DNA of 64,000 nt from Lewinellaceae bacterium (lineage in GTDB: Bacteria > Bacteroidota > Bacteroidia > Chitinophagales > Saprospiraceae), in assembly GCA_020636325.1 (NCBI GenBank), contig JACJYC010000008.1:124001-188000 (forward strand). Reading direction: 5' to 3'. The notes under the pieces are model-generated. The model was not told the origin of the DNA. It worked only from the letters and a program-made list of their open reading frames with translations, and made no database searches. The translations under genes were made by a program, and so were the position numbers. Positions 45,275 to 53,656 of this stretch are shown here, piece by piece (position 1 is the stretch's first letter; every line of letters starts with the position of its first letter).

Positions 45275-45498
45275 CAATGATATGAAAGAATATCCGTAAC
45301 GACGAAAGCGGGGGAAGCAGAAGACAGTAAGTGCCGAGGTGTAAAAACCTCGGCCTGCTGTCAAAGCAAGGACTGTTTCCCTGCAATTATAATCTCACGA
45401 ATTATTTCAGGATATCAAAGGATATCCTCTTTTTGGTATGTAGATAGCCTCTCAAAGCTCTTTTGTGAACCGGTTGGGTTTCCCGACCGGTTTTTTTT
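45275..45498 (+). ncRNA. Candidate 6S-like RNA upstream of rpe
   Basis: Begins after ACCTTTG (45263-45268) and ends at the terminator 45468-45498. By hand it folds as a rod. The closing stem is GATAT 45279-45283 with ATATC 45422-45426 and ATATCC 45290-45295 with GGATAT 45410-45415. Above it is an asymmetric central bubble (12 nt 5', about 25 nt 3'), then a stem of nine plus three pairs (45308-45320 with 45373-45384), five pairs (45323-45327 with 45358-45362) and an eight-pair hairpin (45333-45340 with 45347-45354). This order of closing stem, central bubble and long terminal arm is that of 6S RNA, the inhibitor of housekeeping RNA polymerase. The identity is inference. Confidence 0.5.
45468..45498 (+). 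terminator. Rho-independent terminator before rpe
   Basis: An 11-bp stem AACCGGTTGGG / CCCGACCGGTT with loop TTT and eight T, 40 bp upstream of the rpe ATG. Confidence 0.92.
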
Positions 45499-45540
45499 AT
45501 TTTTACGCCATCCAAACGCAAATATAATTACTTTTCCGAA

Positions 45541-46218
45541 ATGAGAAAACACTTGATAGCACCTTCTTTGCTTGCCGCTGATTTTACGCGCCTCAAAGAA
45601 GAGGTTACAATGGTAAACGAAAGCGAGGCGGATTGGTTTCATCTGGATGTCATGGACGGCCGGTTTGTACCCAATATTTCCTTCGGCATGTTCATCATCG
45701 AGGCTATTTCCAGGATCGCGACCAAGCCGCTGGACGTTCACCTCATGATCGAATCCCCGGACCGGTATATCGAGGCTTTCCGAGCTGCCGGCGCCGATCA
45801 TATAACCGTTCATTATGAAGCCTGCCCGCACCTTCACCGCGTGATCCAGCAAATCAAGGATTCAGGCGCCAAGGCTGGTGTGGCCCTCAACCCCCATACG
45901 CCCGTGGAATTGCTTGAGGATATCCTCGAAGACCTGGACATTGTGCTGATCATGTCGGTCAACCCGGGGTTCGGCGGCCAAAAATTTATTTACCGCTCGA
46001 TCCCCAAAATCCGCAAGCTGAAGGACATGATCTCCGTTATGAATACGAAGACCCTCATCGAAGTGGACGGCGGCGTCGGGCTGCAGAACGCCGAAACGCT
46101 CTTGCAGGCCGGTACGGATGTGCTGGTGGCGGGTACCACGGTGTTTAAAGCGGATGATCCCGCGGATGCCATTCACCGGTTGAAGACGATCGGGTGGGAT
46201 CGGGGGTTTTTGGTTTGA
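45541..46218 (+). CDS. rpe: Ribulose-phosphate 3-epimerase
   Basis: 225 residues, full length. The TIM barrel has APSLLAADF, FHLDVMDGRFVPNISFG (metal-ligand His and Asp), PLDVHLMI, VALNPHTP, LIMSVNPGFGGQKFI (phosphate and metal region), IEVDGGV (second catalytic Asp) and VAGTTVF. Interconverts ribulose-5-phosphate and xylulose-5-phosphate in the pentose phosphate pathway. Cytosolic and monocistronic. The RNA candidate upstream ends in a terminator, so rpe must have its own start in the last 40 bp or depend on read-through. Confidence 0.96.
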   Translation: MRKHLIAPSLLAADFTRLKEEVTMVNESEADWFHLDVMDGRFVPNISFGMFIIEAISRIATKPLDVHLMIESPDRYIEAFRAAGADHITVHYEACPHLHRVIQQIKDSGAKAGVALNPHTPVELLEDILEDLDIVLIMSVNPGFGGQKFIYRSIPKIRKLKDMISVMNTKTLIEVDGGVGLQNAETLLQAGTDVLVAGTTVFKADDPADAIHRLKTIGWDRGFLV

Positions 46219-46221
46219 TTG

Positions 46222-46425
46222 ATATTGTTGTTTATTGTTGCTCCGCCCGCCATAGCCTCGGCGAAGGCGGGTTTATTGTTGCTCCGCCCAGCAACTTCGC
46301 CATGGGCTTCGTCGCCCGGTGGCCGTAGCCTCGGCGAAGGCGGGTTTGTTCGTTGTTGTTTATTGTTGTTTATTGTTGTTTGTTGTTGTTTGTTGTTGTT
46401 TGTTGTTGTTTGTTTGGGTTATTGA
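46222..46425. repeat. Composite element: TTGTTGTTT array plus CCGCC hairpins (copy 2, inverse, partly duplicated)
   Basis: The block at about 46282-46345 is the reverse complement of 39163-39228 with only a few differences. A second, shorter CCGCCATAGCCTCGGCGAAGGCGG unit precedes it at 46245-46275. About seven TTGTTGTTTA/G units follow, up to 10 bp before the TonB receptor ATG. Confidence 0.9.
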
Positions 46426-46434
46426 AAACGCCAT

Positions 46435-48972
46435 ATGAATAATAAGATACTGTTTACTGCGACGCTCCTTTTGATGACCGGGCTCCTTGCCGCTCAAGGC
46501 GAAAAGGCCATTGTGACCGGCCAGGTCCGGGATGCCGTTTCCGAAAAGCCGATCGACCTCGCGCTGATCTACGTGTTGGGCAGCAATACCGCTGTGGAAA
46601 CCGCGACCAACGGGCGATACCGCATTGAGATACCGGCGGATACTGCCATAACCCTCGTGTTTTCGCGGATCGGCTTCCAGGAAACCCGCGTGGAAGTCAC
46701 GCCTACCCCGGCCCGTACCGCCCGCCAGGTGGACGTCGGCCTGCCGCCTGCCGATTCCGGGATCGAGGTCATTGTGCGGGAAAGCAAGATCGAGGACGCC
46801 GGCGTGGTGCGCGAGGAAATGACCCAGCTCAAACTGCTGCCGTCCACTACCGGGAACCTCGAAAGCGTGCTGCCGGCCATTGCCCTGGGTACATCCTCCG
46901 GCACGGGCGGCGAGCTGAGTTCTCAATACAATGTGCGGGGCGGCAACTACGATGAGAACCTCGTCTATGTCAACGATTTCGAAATTTACAGGCCTCAGCT
47001 CATCCGCGCCGGTCAGCAGGAAGGCCTTACTTTTCCCAATATCGACCTGATCCGCGACCTGTCCTTTTCCTCCGGCGGGTTTGAGGCCAAATACGGGGAT
47101 AAGCTCTCTTCCGTCCTCGATGTCAAATACAAACGCCCCGACAGCCTGCGGGCTTCCCTGGGTATGAGCTTTCTGGGCGGATCGGCCCACCTGGAAGGCA
47201 GTATCCGGCCCGGCAAGGACAGCTACCGCCGGATCCGGTACCTGGTCGGCGCCCGGTATAAAACCACCAAATACCTGCTGGGCACCCTGGATGTGAAAGG
47301 GGAGTACACCCCGAATTTCACCGATGTGCAGGCCTATATTACTTATGATATCAACCGCGACTGGCAACTGGGCCTGCTGGGCAACCTCAACCGCAGCGTC
47401 TACCAGTTTCAGCCCACGGAGCGATCTACCGGGTTCGGCCTGGTGGATTTCGCCCTGCAGCTGTTCTCCCGGTTCGACGGCCAGGAAGTCGACGACTTCA
47501 GCACCCGTATGGGCGGGCTTTCGCTCACGTACCTGCCCGACCGGCGGCACAATCCGTTTTTTCTCAAGTTCCTGGCCAGCGCCTACCAGAGCGATGAGAA
47601 CGAACGCATCGACATCATCGGGAATTACAGCCTGCGCCAGATCGAATCGAACATCGGCAGCGGGAATTTCGGAGAGGTCATCGCTGAATTGGGCGCCGGC
47701 GTCCAGCACCAGTCGGTCCGGAATTTCCTGACGCTGGATATTCAGAACTTTGAACACAAAGGCGGCATCGAGTTGCAAAAAGTGCACGACGACGACGGCC
47801 TCACCAGCAGCCATTTCCTGCAATGGAGCGCCAAGATCCAGCGCGAGGCCGTGGACGACTGGATCAACGAATGGGAGCGCCTGGATTCAGCCGGCTATTC
47901 CCTGCCTTACGATACCAATCAGGTATTGCTGTACGATGTGCTCAAACGCCGGAATGAACGGATGTCCAACCGGTTCAGCGCCTATTTCCAGGATACGTAT
48001 ACCTGGCGCCGCGACGAATCGGCGGAGATCAGGCTCTCGGCGGGGGTGCGGGCCAGTTACTGGGATCTGAACCAGGAATTCCTGATCTCCCCGCGCGCCC
48101 AGCTGCTGTACAAACCGCTCAAATCAAAGCGGGACCTGTCCTACCGGCTGGCGGCCGGCCTGTATTACCAACCGCCTTTTTACCGCGAACTGCGCGGGTA
48201 CGACGGTACCGTCAATGACAGTTTGCGGGCCCAGAAATCGGCGCATATCGTGGGGGGCATGACGTTTGATTTTTATATCGGCAAGCGCAATCCCAAGAAA
48301 TTCCGCCTTATCACGGAAGCCTATTACAAATACCTGTGGGATATGGTCTCCTATGAGATCGAGAATGTGCGGATCCGCTATTCAGGGCTCAACGACTCCC
48401 GGGGGTATGCCATGGGGGTAGACCTGCGGATCAACGGCGAGTTTGTGCCGGGCGCTGAATCCTGGATCAACCTGAGCTTTCTGCACACCCGCGAACGGCT
48501 GCTCGGCATCCAGCATATGATCCGGGAGGTGGGCCAGGAAGAAGGCACCCCGGTGAAGGACGTGCCGCGCCCCACCGACCAGTTCATGACCCTGTCCATG
48601 TTCTTCCAGGATTACCTGCCGAAGAACGAGAATTTCAAGATGCACCTCAACTTCACGGTGGGTACCGGGTTGCCGTTCGGCCTGAAGGGCAACAACACCG
48701 TTTACCGCAATACTTACCGGTTTTCGCCCTACCACCGGGTCGACATCGGCTTTTCGCTGCAGCTTTGGAAATCGGAATGGCGTTCGAGGCGCCCCCACCA
48801 TTTCCTGCGTTTCACCGATTCGAGCTGGCTGAGCCTGGAGGTCTTCAACCTGATGCAGGTGCAAAACCAGGCCGGCAATACCTGGATCAAGACCGTATTC
48901 AACCAGCAATTCGCCATTCCGAACTACCTGACCTCCCGCCGGATCAATTTGCGGTTGCGGATGGAATTTTAA
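46435..48972 (+). CDS. TonB-dependent receptor with carboxypeptidase-regulatory-like N-terminus
   Basis: 845 residues. Signal peptide (ATLLLMTGLLAAQG), then a CarboxypepD_reg-like domain (VTGQVRDAVSEKPIDLALIYV...VFSRIGFQETRVEV, about 22-100), a plug domain (about 120-230, SQYNVRGGNYDENLVYVNDFEIYRP) and a 22-strand-type barrel to the aromatic end LRLRMEF. Imports an unknown ligand across the outer membrane using TonB energy. No SusD-like gene follows, so it is not a classical polysaccharide locus pair. A repeat lies directly upstream of the start; no ribosome site is strong. Confidence 0.9.
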   Translation: MNNKILFTATLLLMTGLLAAQGEKAIVTGQVRDAVSEKPIDLALIYVLGSNTAVETATNGRYRIEIPADTAITLVFSRIGFQETRVEVTPTPARTARQVDVGLPPADSGIEVIVRESKIEDAGVVREEMTQLKLLPSTTGNLESVLPAIALGTSSGTGGELSSQYNVRGGNYDENLVYVNDFEIYRPQLIRAGQQEGLTFPNIDLIRDLSFSSGGFEAKYGDKLSSVLDVKYKRPDSLRASLGMSFLGGSAHLEGSIRPGKDSYRRIRYLVGARYKTTKYLLGTLDVKGEYTPNFTDVQAYITYDINRDWQLGLLGNLNRSVYQFQPTERSTGFGLVDFALQLFSRFDGQEVDDFSTRMGGLSLTYLPDRRHNPFFLKFLASAYQSDENERIDIIGNYSLRQIESNIGSGNFGEVIAELGAGVQHQSVRNFLTLDIQNFEHKGGIELQKVHDDDGLTSSHFLQWSAKIQREAVDDWINEWERLDSAGYSLPYDTNQVLLYDVLKRRNERMSNRFSAYFQDTYTWRRDESAEIRLSAGVRASYWDLNQEFLISPRAQLLYKPLKSKRDLSYRLAAGLYYQPPFYRELRGYDGTVNDSLRAQKSAHIVGGMTFDFYIGKRNPKKFRLITEAYYKYLWDMVSYEIENVRIRYSGLNDSRGYAMGVDLRINGEFVPGAESWINLSFLHTRERLLGIQHMIREVGQEEGTPVKDVPRPTDQFMTLSMFFQDYLPKNENFKMHLNFTVGTGLPFGLKGNNTVYRNTYRFSPYHRVDIGFSLQLWKSEWRSRRPHHFLRFTDSSWLSLEVFNLMQVQNQAGNTWIKTVFNQQFAIPNYLTSRRINLRLRMEF

Positions 48973-49013
48973 TGCTGTTTTGTAAATTTGGCATTCTCAA
49001 AAACCGGATTAAA

Positions 49014-49163
49014 ATGGCAAAACGCAAAGTTCTTTCCCGCTGGGATTACATCTGGCTCATCATTATAGCCCTGATCCTGCTGACCGCATTGTTGAACCGG
49101 CTCGGCGTCAAGGTGGTGAATACGTCGGAAAAGTCGGAGATTATTGACCATACGCCTAATTAG
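49014..49163 (+). CDS. Small single-span membrane protein
   Basis: 49 residues (MAKRKVLSRWDYIWLIIIAL start): a basic N-terminus, one hydrophobic helix (about residues 12-28) and a polar tail ending DHTPN. It starts 41 bp after the TonB receptor stop in the same direction, so probably belongs to that transcript. Function unknown. The longer frame running back into the receptor is a shadow. Confidence 0.6.
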   Translation: MAKRKVLSRWDYIWLIIIALILLTALLNRLGVKVVNTSEKSEIIDHTPN

Positions 49164-49164
49164 A

Positions 49165-49235
49165 GGGTGAGAGGGTGAGAGGGTGAGAGGGTGAGAGGGT
49201 GAGAGAGGGTGAGAGGGTGAGAGGGTGAGAGGGCC
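49165..49235. repeat. GGGTGAGA array (putative G-quadruplex)
   Basis: About nine GGGTGAGA units on the plus strand; GGG tracts five bases apart, so (G3N5)n. Directly follows the stop of the small membrane protein. Confidence 0.9.
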
Positions 49236-49238
49236 TAA

Positions 49239-49447
49239 AAAAAGCCGATGGGTCCAGCGCTATTGGCCGGCCCCATCGGCAGGAAGGTGAGTCAAATCCT
49301 TGAAATCTTCAAGATTGACAACACCGGTGTGTCAGATCCCCTTTTAATTTTTCAGGTTTAGCCTTTTCGTGTTTTCATCCGGTATCCGGGGGTGAAATGC
49401 TGCATTATTATAAGGTCAGGGTTTCAGGTGTTGTGATGCAAAGGTAG
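49239..49447 (-). ncRNA. Candidate leftward non-coding RNA with orphan terminator
   Basis: Read leftward: a TACCTTTG element (49447-49440), then about 165 nt with small hairpins (CTTGAA-GAT-TTCAAG; CACCGGTG centred near 49326), ending in the terminator GCCGATGGG / CCCATCGGC (49280-49245) followed by seven T. Both flanking gene sets read rightward, so this terminator serves no known gene. Family unknown; the -33 part of the promoter is unclear. Confidence 0.45.
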
Positions 49448-49599
49448 GGGCTTTCAAAGCTGCCCGCCAGCGTAGAAATCCCCATTTTCAAAAACAGGCA
49501 TTTTTACGCGGTCTACCCCGTATTTATACCTGTTTTTTGCCGGGCTTCGAAAATAAATGACAGTATTTCCTAACTTGTAGGCAAATCAAAATCACATTT

Positions 49600-50091
49600 A
49601 TGAGCAACCTGAAATCCTTGGGCATCGGCCTCGTCGGCCTGACAGTTTGCCTGATTTATGCCTGCCAACCCAAACCTGCGGAAGACGCCGCGGCTCCGAT
49701 GATGAGCACATTCGAACCGGTGAATGCCACCACTTGCCGGGATGGGGAATTCCAGTTGGACCCGGCCTGTGCACAACAGGATATGACCAACTGGGCCAAC
49801 GCCAGGACCAGCATGCTCACCAAGCTGCCGGCAAACGAACAGCCTTATCTCGTGCTGGGCTTCCACATTCCGCGGTACGAACTCGACAGCATGCTCACCG
49901 AACTGGGCGACGGCGTTGACGTATGGGCCGCGCTGGCCATCAAGTACGATTCCGTTCAAAAGAAGAATGTGACCACGGTCATCTTTGCCGCCAAACCGGA
50001 GGCGACCGCCGCTGCCGGACAGGAATGGTCGTATTACGACTTCTCCCAGCCTTGTCCCGACCTTTGTAATGGTTCTCCATTCCAAAACTGA
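49600..50091 (+). CDS. Small lipoprotein of unknown function
   Basis: 163 residues with a lipoprotein signal (GLVGLTVCLIYAC, mature Cys22). The mature part has four further cysteines (TTCRDGEF, DPACAQQD, QPCPDLCNG), likely disulfide-bonded, and a compact alpha/beta region (YLVLGFHIPRYELDSML, WAALAIKYD). No family recognised. The stop is one base from the next ATG, so it heads the operon with the membrane protein and the NarL-type kinase and regulator; it could be an envelope partner of that signalling system. Confidence 0.72.
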   Translation: MSNLKSLGIGLVGLTVCLIYACQPKPAEDAAAPMMSTFEPVNATTCRDGEFQLDPACAQQDMTNWANARTSMLTKLPANEQPYLVLGFHIPRYELDSMLTELGDGVDVWAALAIKYDSVQKKNVTTVIFAAKPEATAAAGQEWSYYDFSQPCPDLCNGSPFQN

Positions 50092-50092
50092 T

Positions 50093-50773
50093 ATGGTCGG
50101 ATCTCTGGCAACAATTTTCAGCTTTTTGATCAAGGGTTGTCTGATCCTTTCAGTACTGATCTGGCTGGCCCGGTACCGGCAGTTGCCCATGGCGCTGCGG
50201 GTACTGGGTTATTTTCTGGTCTTTGACCTGGCCGTCGAGCTTTTGGCCGGTTACCTGTTTTCAAAGAAAATCAACAATCTGCCCTTACTCCACCTGTTCA
50301 CTTTCGGTGAATTCATTTTTTTCTCCTTCTTCTACTATCACCTGATTCGTTTCCTGACTGAACACAAGCGATATTTCTACCTGTTTTTCGGCTTGGTCGT
50401 CTCTTTCCTGATTGTCAATTCCACCTTTATTCAAAGCATTCATTCGTTTAACAGCATTGCCAAGTGCACTGTCCACCTGATCCTGATCATTTACGCGGTC
50501 TGGTATTTTTACCAAATGTCCTTCGACAGTGAAGCGGAGCTCAAAAGAAGCGACCGGCCCCTGAGACTCATTAATTCGGCTGTGTTGCTTTACTATTCCG
50601 GAAGTCTGTTTATCTTTATGTTCACCAATTTTATCCAGGCCAACGACATGCGGATGCACCGCGGTTTCTGGGCGTTCAATGCCGGCCTGAATGTAGTCTT
50701 CCAGTTATTGGTCTTGACAGGATTATGCTTGACAGTTCTTCGGCAAACGAAATCTTCTTCTTCATGGCCATAG
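50093..50773 (+). CDS. Seven-helix-like integral membrane protein, probable sensor input module
   Basis: 226 residues from ATG 50093, one base after the lipoprotein stop. About seven hydrophobic helices (for example ATIFSFLIKGCLILSVLIWLA, VLGYFLVFDLAVELLAGYL, FFGLVVSFLIVNSTF, AVLLYYSGSLFIFMFTNFI). No catalytic domain. Its last 49 bases overlap the start of the histidine kinase gene, implying coupled translation. It may supply the membrane sensing part to that kinase, whose own input region is a single helix. This is inference from context. Confidence 0.7.
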   Translation: MVGSLATIFSFLIKGCLILSVLIWLARYRQLPMALRVLGYFLVFDLAVELLAGYLFSKKINNLPLLHLFTFGEFIFFSFFYYHLIRFLTEHKRYFYLFFGLVVSFLIVNSTFIQSIHSFNSIAKCTVHLILIIYAVWYFYQMSFDSEAELKRSDRPLRLINSAVLLYYSGSLFIFMFTNFIQANDMRMHRGFWAFNAGLNVVFQLLVLTGLCLTVLRQTKSSSSWP

Positions 50774-51531
50774 GGATACTCATTATGGTAGCCCTGGCGA
50801 TGGCATTCGTTTTGTTTGCCAATTTTTCCCAAAAAAAACTGCTCCAGGAGAAAAATCAACGCCAGGAATTGCAAATTCAGCATCAGCAGGAACTGCTCAG
50901 CGGCACGTTAATGGCCCAGGAGCAGGAGCGCCGCCGCATTGCCAAGGACCTGCACGACGAGGTGGGGTCCAACCTCAATGTCCTCCACCTCAACCTGCAC
51001 CGGCTGAAAAAGACCGTCAATGCCAGCCAGGAATCCACCGGTACATTTGACGAGATCAGCGGCCTCATCGCCCAGACCATTGAAACCACCCGGCGGATCT
51101 CCCACGACCTGTTGCCCCCCACCCTCGAATCCTTCGGCCTCCAGGCGGCCCTCAAGGAGCTGAGCGAAGCCTATAACCGGGCCGGCAGCGTGCAAATCCA
51201 CCTTGAATTCACCAGTCAAACGCGGATCCCGGACCCCAAGATCGAAATCAATCTTTTCCGGATTGTCCAGGAACTCGTCAGCAATTCCATCAAACACGGC
51301 AATGCCCCCAATATCTGGATCCAGCTGGACGTCCAACCCGGTAAAATCCTGCTGCGTTACCGGGATGACGGCTCCGGATTCCAACCTGAATATGTCAAAA
51401 GAACGGGCCTCGGACTTAAAAACCTGGAAAGCCGGATCAGCATGATCAACGGCAAATGGAAACTCGACTCAGAACCAGGAAAAGGCATCAAGGCGGAAAT
51501 ATCCGTCATATCTTTAGTTGAAGACGAATAA
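50725..51531 (+). CDS. Sensor histidine kinase, NarL/DesK type
   Basis: 268 residues. One N-terminal membrane helix (FFFMAIGILIMVALAMAFVLF), a coiled linker, a HisKA_3 domain with phospho-His77 (RRRIAKDLHDEVGSNLN), then a HATPase domain (IVQELVSNSIKHGNA; DDGSGF; GLGLKNLESRI). It overlaps the upstream membrane-protein gene by 49 bp and precedes its response regulator by 14 bp. The short sensor part suggests the signal comes from the upstream membrane protein or lipoprotein. Confidence 0.92.
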   Translation: MLDSSSANEIFFFMAIGILIMVALAMAFVLFANFSQKKLLQEKNQRQELQIQHQQELLSGTLMAQEQERRRIAKDLHDEVGSNLNVLHLNLHRLKKTVNASQESTGTFDEISGLIAQTIETTRRISHDLLPPTLESFGLQAALKELSEAYNRAGSVQIHLEFTSQTRIPDPKIEINLFRIVQELVSNSIKHGNAPNIWIQLDVQPGKILLRYRDDGSGFQPEYVKRTGLGLKNLESRISMINGKWKLDSEPGKGIKAEISVISLVEDE

Positions 51532-51545
51532 TAAATCAGGAGATC

Positions 51546-52223
51546 ATGATTCAATCGATCCGAATTGCCCTGACTGATGATGAAGCCCTGTTTCGAAAGG
51601 GTTTGCGTTCCCTGCTGGAAGAAGCCGAAGGGCTGGATGTCCTTTGGGAAGCCGAAGACGGCCAGGACCTGCTGGATAAACTCTCGTCGGCGGATCCCCT
51701 TCCTGAAGTCCTGTTGCTGGACCTGAAAATGCCGCGGCTTACCGGCATAGAAGCGGCAAAGGTTATCCGCGAAAAGTACCCGGATATCCGGATCGTCGTA
51801 CTGTCCACTTATTTCAGCAAAGCCTTTATCGTCAATATGATCGAGATCGGGGCCGGCGCCTACCTGGCCAAAAATACCGACCCGGATGAAGTGATCATGA
51901 CCATCAGGGAGGTGCACCAGAAAGGGTTTTATTACAGCGGCCCCGTCATGGAAGTGATCCGGGAGCATGTCATGGCGCCGCACGCCCCCAAACCCAAACC
52001 GGTCTTTGAAGTGGAGATCACTACCCGCGAACAAGAGATCCTGCAATTGATCTGCGAACAATACACCACCTCAGAAATCGCGGACAAACTGTTCATCAGC
52101 CCACGGACGGTGGACGGGCACCGGAATAACCTGCTGGAGAAGCTGGGTTGCCGGAACACGGCCGGACTGGTGGTATTCGCCATTCAGAAACAGTTGGTCA
52201 ACCTGCCGCCGGTTTCTTTTTGA
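51546..52223 (+). CDS. NarL/FixJ-type response regulator
   Basis: 225 residues. Receiver with DDE near residue 11, phospho-acceptor Asp59 (LLLDLKMP) and Lys in AYLAKNTDP. A LuxR-type helix-turn-helix follows at about 155-215 (TTREQEILQLICEQYTTSEIADKLFISPRTVDGHRNNLLEKL). It is the partner of the HisKA_3 kinase encoded 14 bp upstream. It ends 4 bp from the convergent MDR gene. Confidence 0.95.
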   Translation: MIQSIRIALTDDEALFRKGLRSLLEEAEGLDVLWEAEDGQDLLDKLSSADPLPEVLLLDLKMPRLTGIEAAKVIREKYPDIRIVVLSTYFSKAFIVNMIEIGAGAYLAKNTDPDEVIMTIREVHQKGFYYSGPVMEVIREHVMAPHAPKPKPVFEVEITTREQEILQLICEQYTTSEIADKLFISPRTVDGHRNNLLEKLGCRNTAGLVVFAIQKQLVNLPPVSF

Positions 52224-52227
52224 GGGT

Positions 52228-53235
52228 TCATCCTGCAATGCGGAGCAGCAATTTGCCGAGCTTGTTGCCGTCAAATAACCGGAGGAAGGTGCTGTTGAAA
52301 TCTTCAAGGCTGCCCTCAACAATGGATTCACGCGATTTCAACCGGCCTTCCGTCACCCAACCGGCCATTTCGCTGAGCGCAGCCCGGTATTGGTTCGCAT
52401 AGTCAAACACGAGAAAGCCTTCCATACGGGCCCTGCTCACCAGCAAGGCCATGTAATTGGAAGGGCCTTCCACCCCCTCTTCGCTGTTGTATTGGGAAAT
52501 AGCGCCGCAAATGACGACCCGGGCCTTCATCCGCAGGAGGGTCAGACAGGTGTTGAGCGTTTCGCCCCCGACATTGTCGAAGTAAATATCCAGGCCTTCC
52601 GGACAGGCTTGCCGCAGCGCTTTTTTCCATTCCGCTTCACGGTAATCGATCGCAGCGTCAAATCCCAATTCCTCAACCAGGTAACGGCATTTATCCGGCC
52701 CTCCGGCAATGCCGACCACGCGGCATCCTTTGATTTTTGCGATCTGGCCGGCAGCCGAACCTACCGCGCCGGCAGCGCCCGATACCACCACCGTTTCGCC
52801 GGGCTTCAAAGCGCCGACTTCCAGCAGGCCGAAATAGGCGGTTAACCCAGCCATGCCCAGCACGCCCAGGTGTACGGACAACGGCGCCAGCCGGGTGTCC
52901 ACCCTGGTTATCCCCTTGCCGCCCCGGGCGAGGTAATATTCCTGTGCGCCGATAGTCCCGATCACATGATCACCGGGCTTGAAGTCAGGGTGTCTGGATT
53001 CCAGGACAACACCGCCGGCGCCGGCCCGCATCACTTCCCCGATCTGGACGGGCGGAAGGTAAGAACGCCGGTCATTCATCCATCCCCTCATGGCGGGATC
53101 CATGGAGATCAACTCGATCTTCATGAGCACGTCGCCGTCTTCCAGTTGAGGAACTTCTTCCGTTACCAATGACCAGTTTTCCGGAACAGGCAACCCTTTC
53201 GGGCGACTGGCCAGGCGAATTTGCCGGTTTTGCAT
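52228..53235 (-). CDS. NADP-dependent medium-chain oxidoreductase (CurA/PTGR-like)
   Basis: 335 residues. MQNRQIRLASRPKGLP at the start and MDPAMRGWM are typical of the CurA / leukotriene B4 12-hydroxydehydrogenase branch. The nucleotide motif is VSGAAGAVGSAAGQIAK. There is no zinc-binding Cys set. These enzymes reduce alpha,beta-unsaturated carbonyls, so a detoxifying role is likely. It is the last gene of the trmD-biotin carrier-VOC-MDR leftward run, starting 6 bp after the VOC stop. Confidence 0.9.
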   Translation of the reverse strand: MQNRQIRLASRPKGLPVPENWSLVTEEVPQLEDGDVLMKIELISMDPAMRGWMNDRRSYLPPVQIGEVMRAGAGGVVLESRHPDFKPGDHVIGTIGAQEYYLARGGKGITRVDTRLAPLSVHLGVLGMAGLTAYFGLLEVGALKPGETVVVSGAAGAVGSAAGQIAKIKGCRVVGIAGGPDKCRYLVEELGFDAAIDYREAEWKKALRQACPEGLDIYFDNVGGETLNTCLTLLRMKARVVICGAISQYNSEEGVEGPSNYMALLVSRARMEGFLVFDYANQYRAALSEMAGWVTEGRLKSRESIVEGSLEDFNSTFLRLFDGNKLGKLLLRIAG

Positions 53236-53241
53236 GAGCGG

Positions 53242-53619
53242 TTACTTTATTTTAAACTCCGGGTTATAAATGATGCCGATGATATTGTCCCAGGGATCCT
53301 TGACCGATGCCACCTCGATGGGGCCGCCGACGTTCACAGGTTCCTCGTGCGGGGTGGCGCCCAGATCCAGCAGGCGATCGTAGACCGTTCTGACGTGTTC
53401 GACCCCCCAATAGGTCAGGACGCTGTCGGATTTGGGGCCTTCCGTATTGCCTTCCAGCGGCTGGAGGCCCAATTCGAATCCGCCGATCTCGAATCCGACA
53501 TAAAAAGGCTGGTCAAAATAGGGTTGAACGCCGAAAACCTCGCTGTACCAGGCTTTGGCTTTTTCGATGTCCGGAACGCGATAAATGGCGGTCCTCAGGC
53601 CAAGGAAAGCAGAACTCAT
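53242..53619 (-). CDS. VOC-superfamily (glyoxalase/dioxygenase fold) protein
   Basis: 125 residues from ATG 53619 (MSSAFLGLRTAIYRVPDIEKAKAWYSEVFG). Paired beta-alpha-beta-beta-beta modules end KDPWDNIIGIIYNP, the usual VOC closing block. Metal-ligand positions are incomplete (Glu and Asp rather than a full His/Glu set), so lyase or dioxygenase activity is not assured. ATG 53652 adds 11 residues and is less likely. Lies between the biotin carrier and MDR genes. Confidence 0.85.
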   Translation of the reverse strand: MSSAFLGLRTAIYRVPDIEKAKAWYSEVFGVQPYFDQPFYVGFEIGGFELGLQPLEGNTEGPKSDSVLTYWGVEHVRTVYDRLLDLGATPHEEPVNVGGPIEVASVKDPWDNIIGIIYNPEFKIK

Positions 53620-53656
53620 ATGGCGTAATTTTGTAGTGAAACGGAAACACAAGCGA

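Noticed and set aside
44630..45400. Three TTATAATC-like repeats as a decayed CRISPR
   Set aside because: Spacing is irregular (about 58 and 665 bp), similarity is limited to 10-14 bases, and no cas gene is present.
45415..45540. Leftward 145-codon frame 45415-45852 as a gene
   Set aside because: It is antisense to rpe and runs through the RNA terminator.
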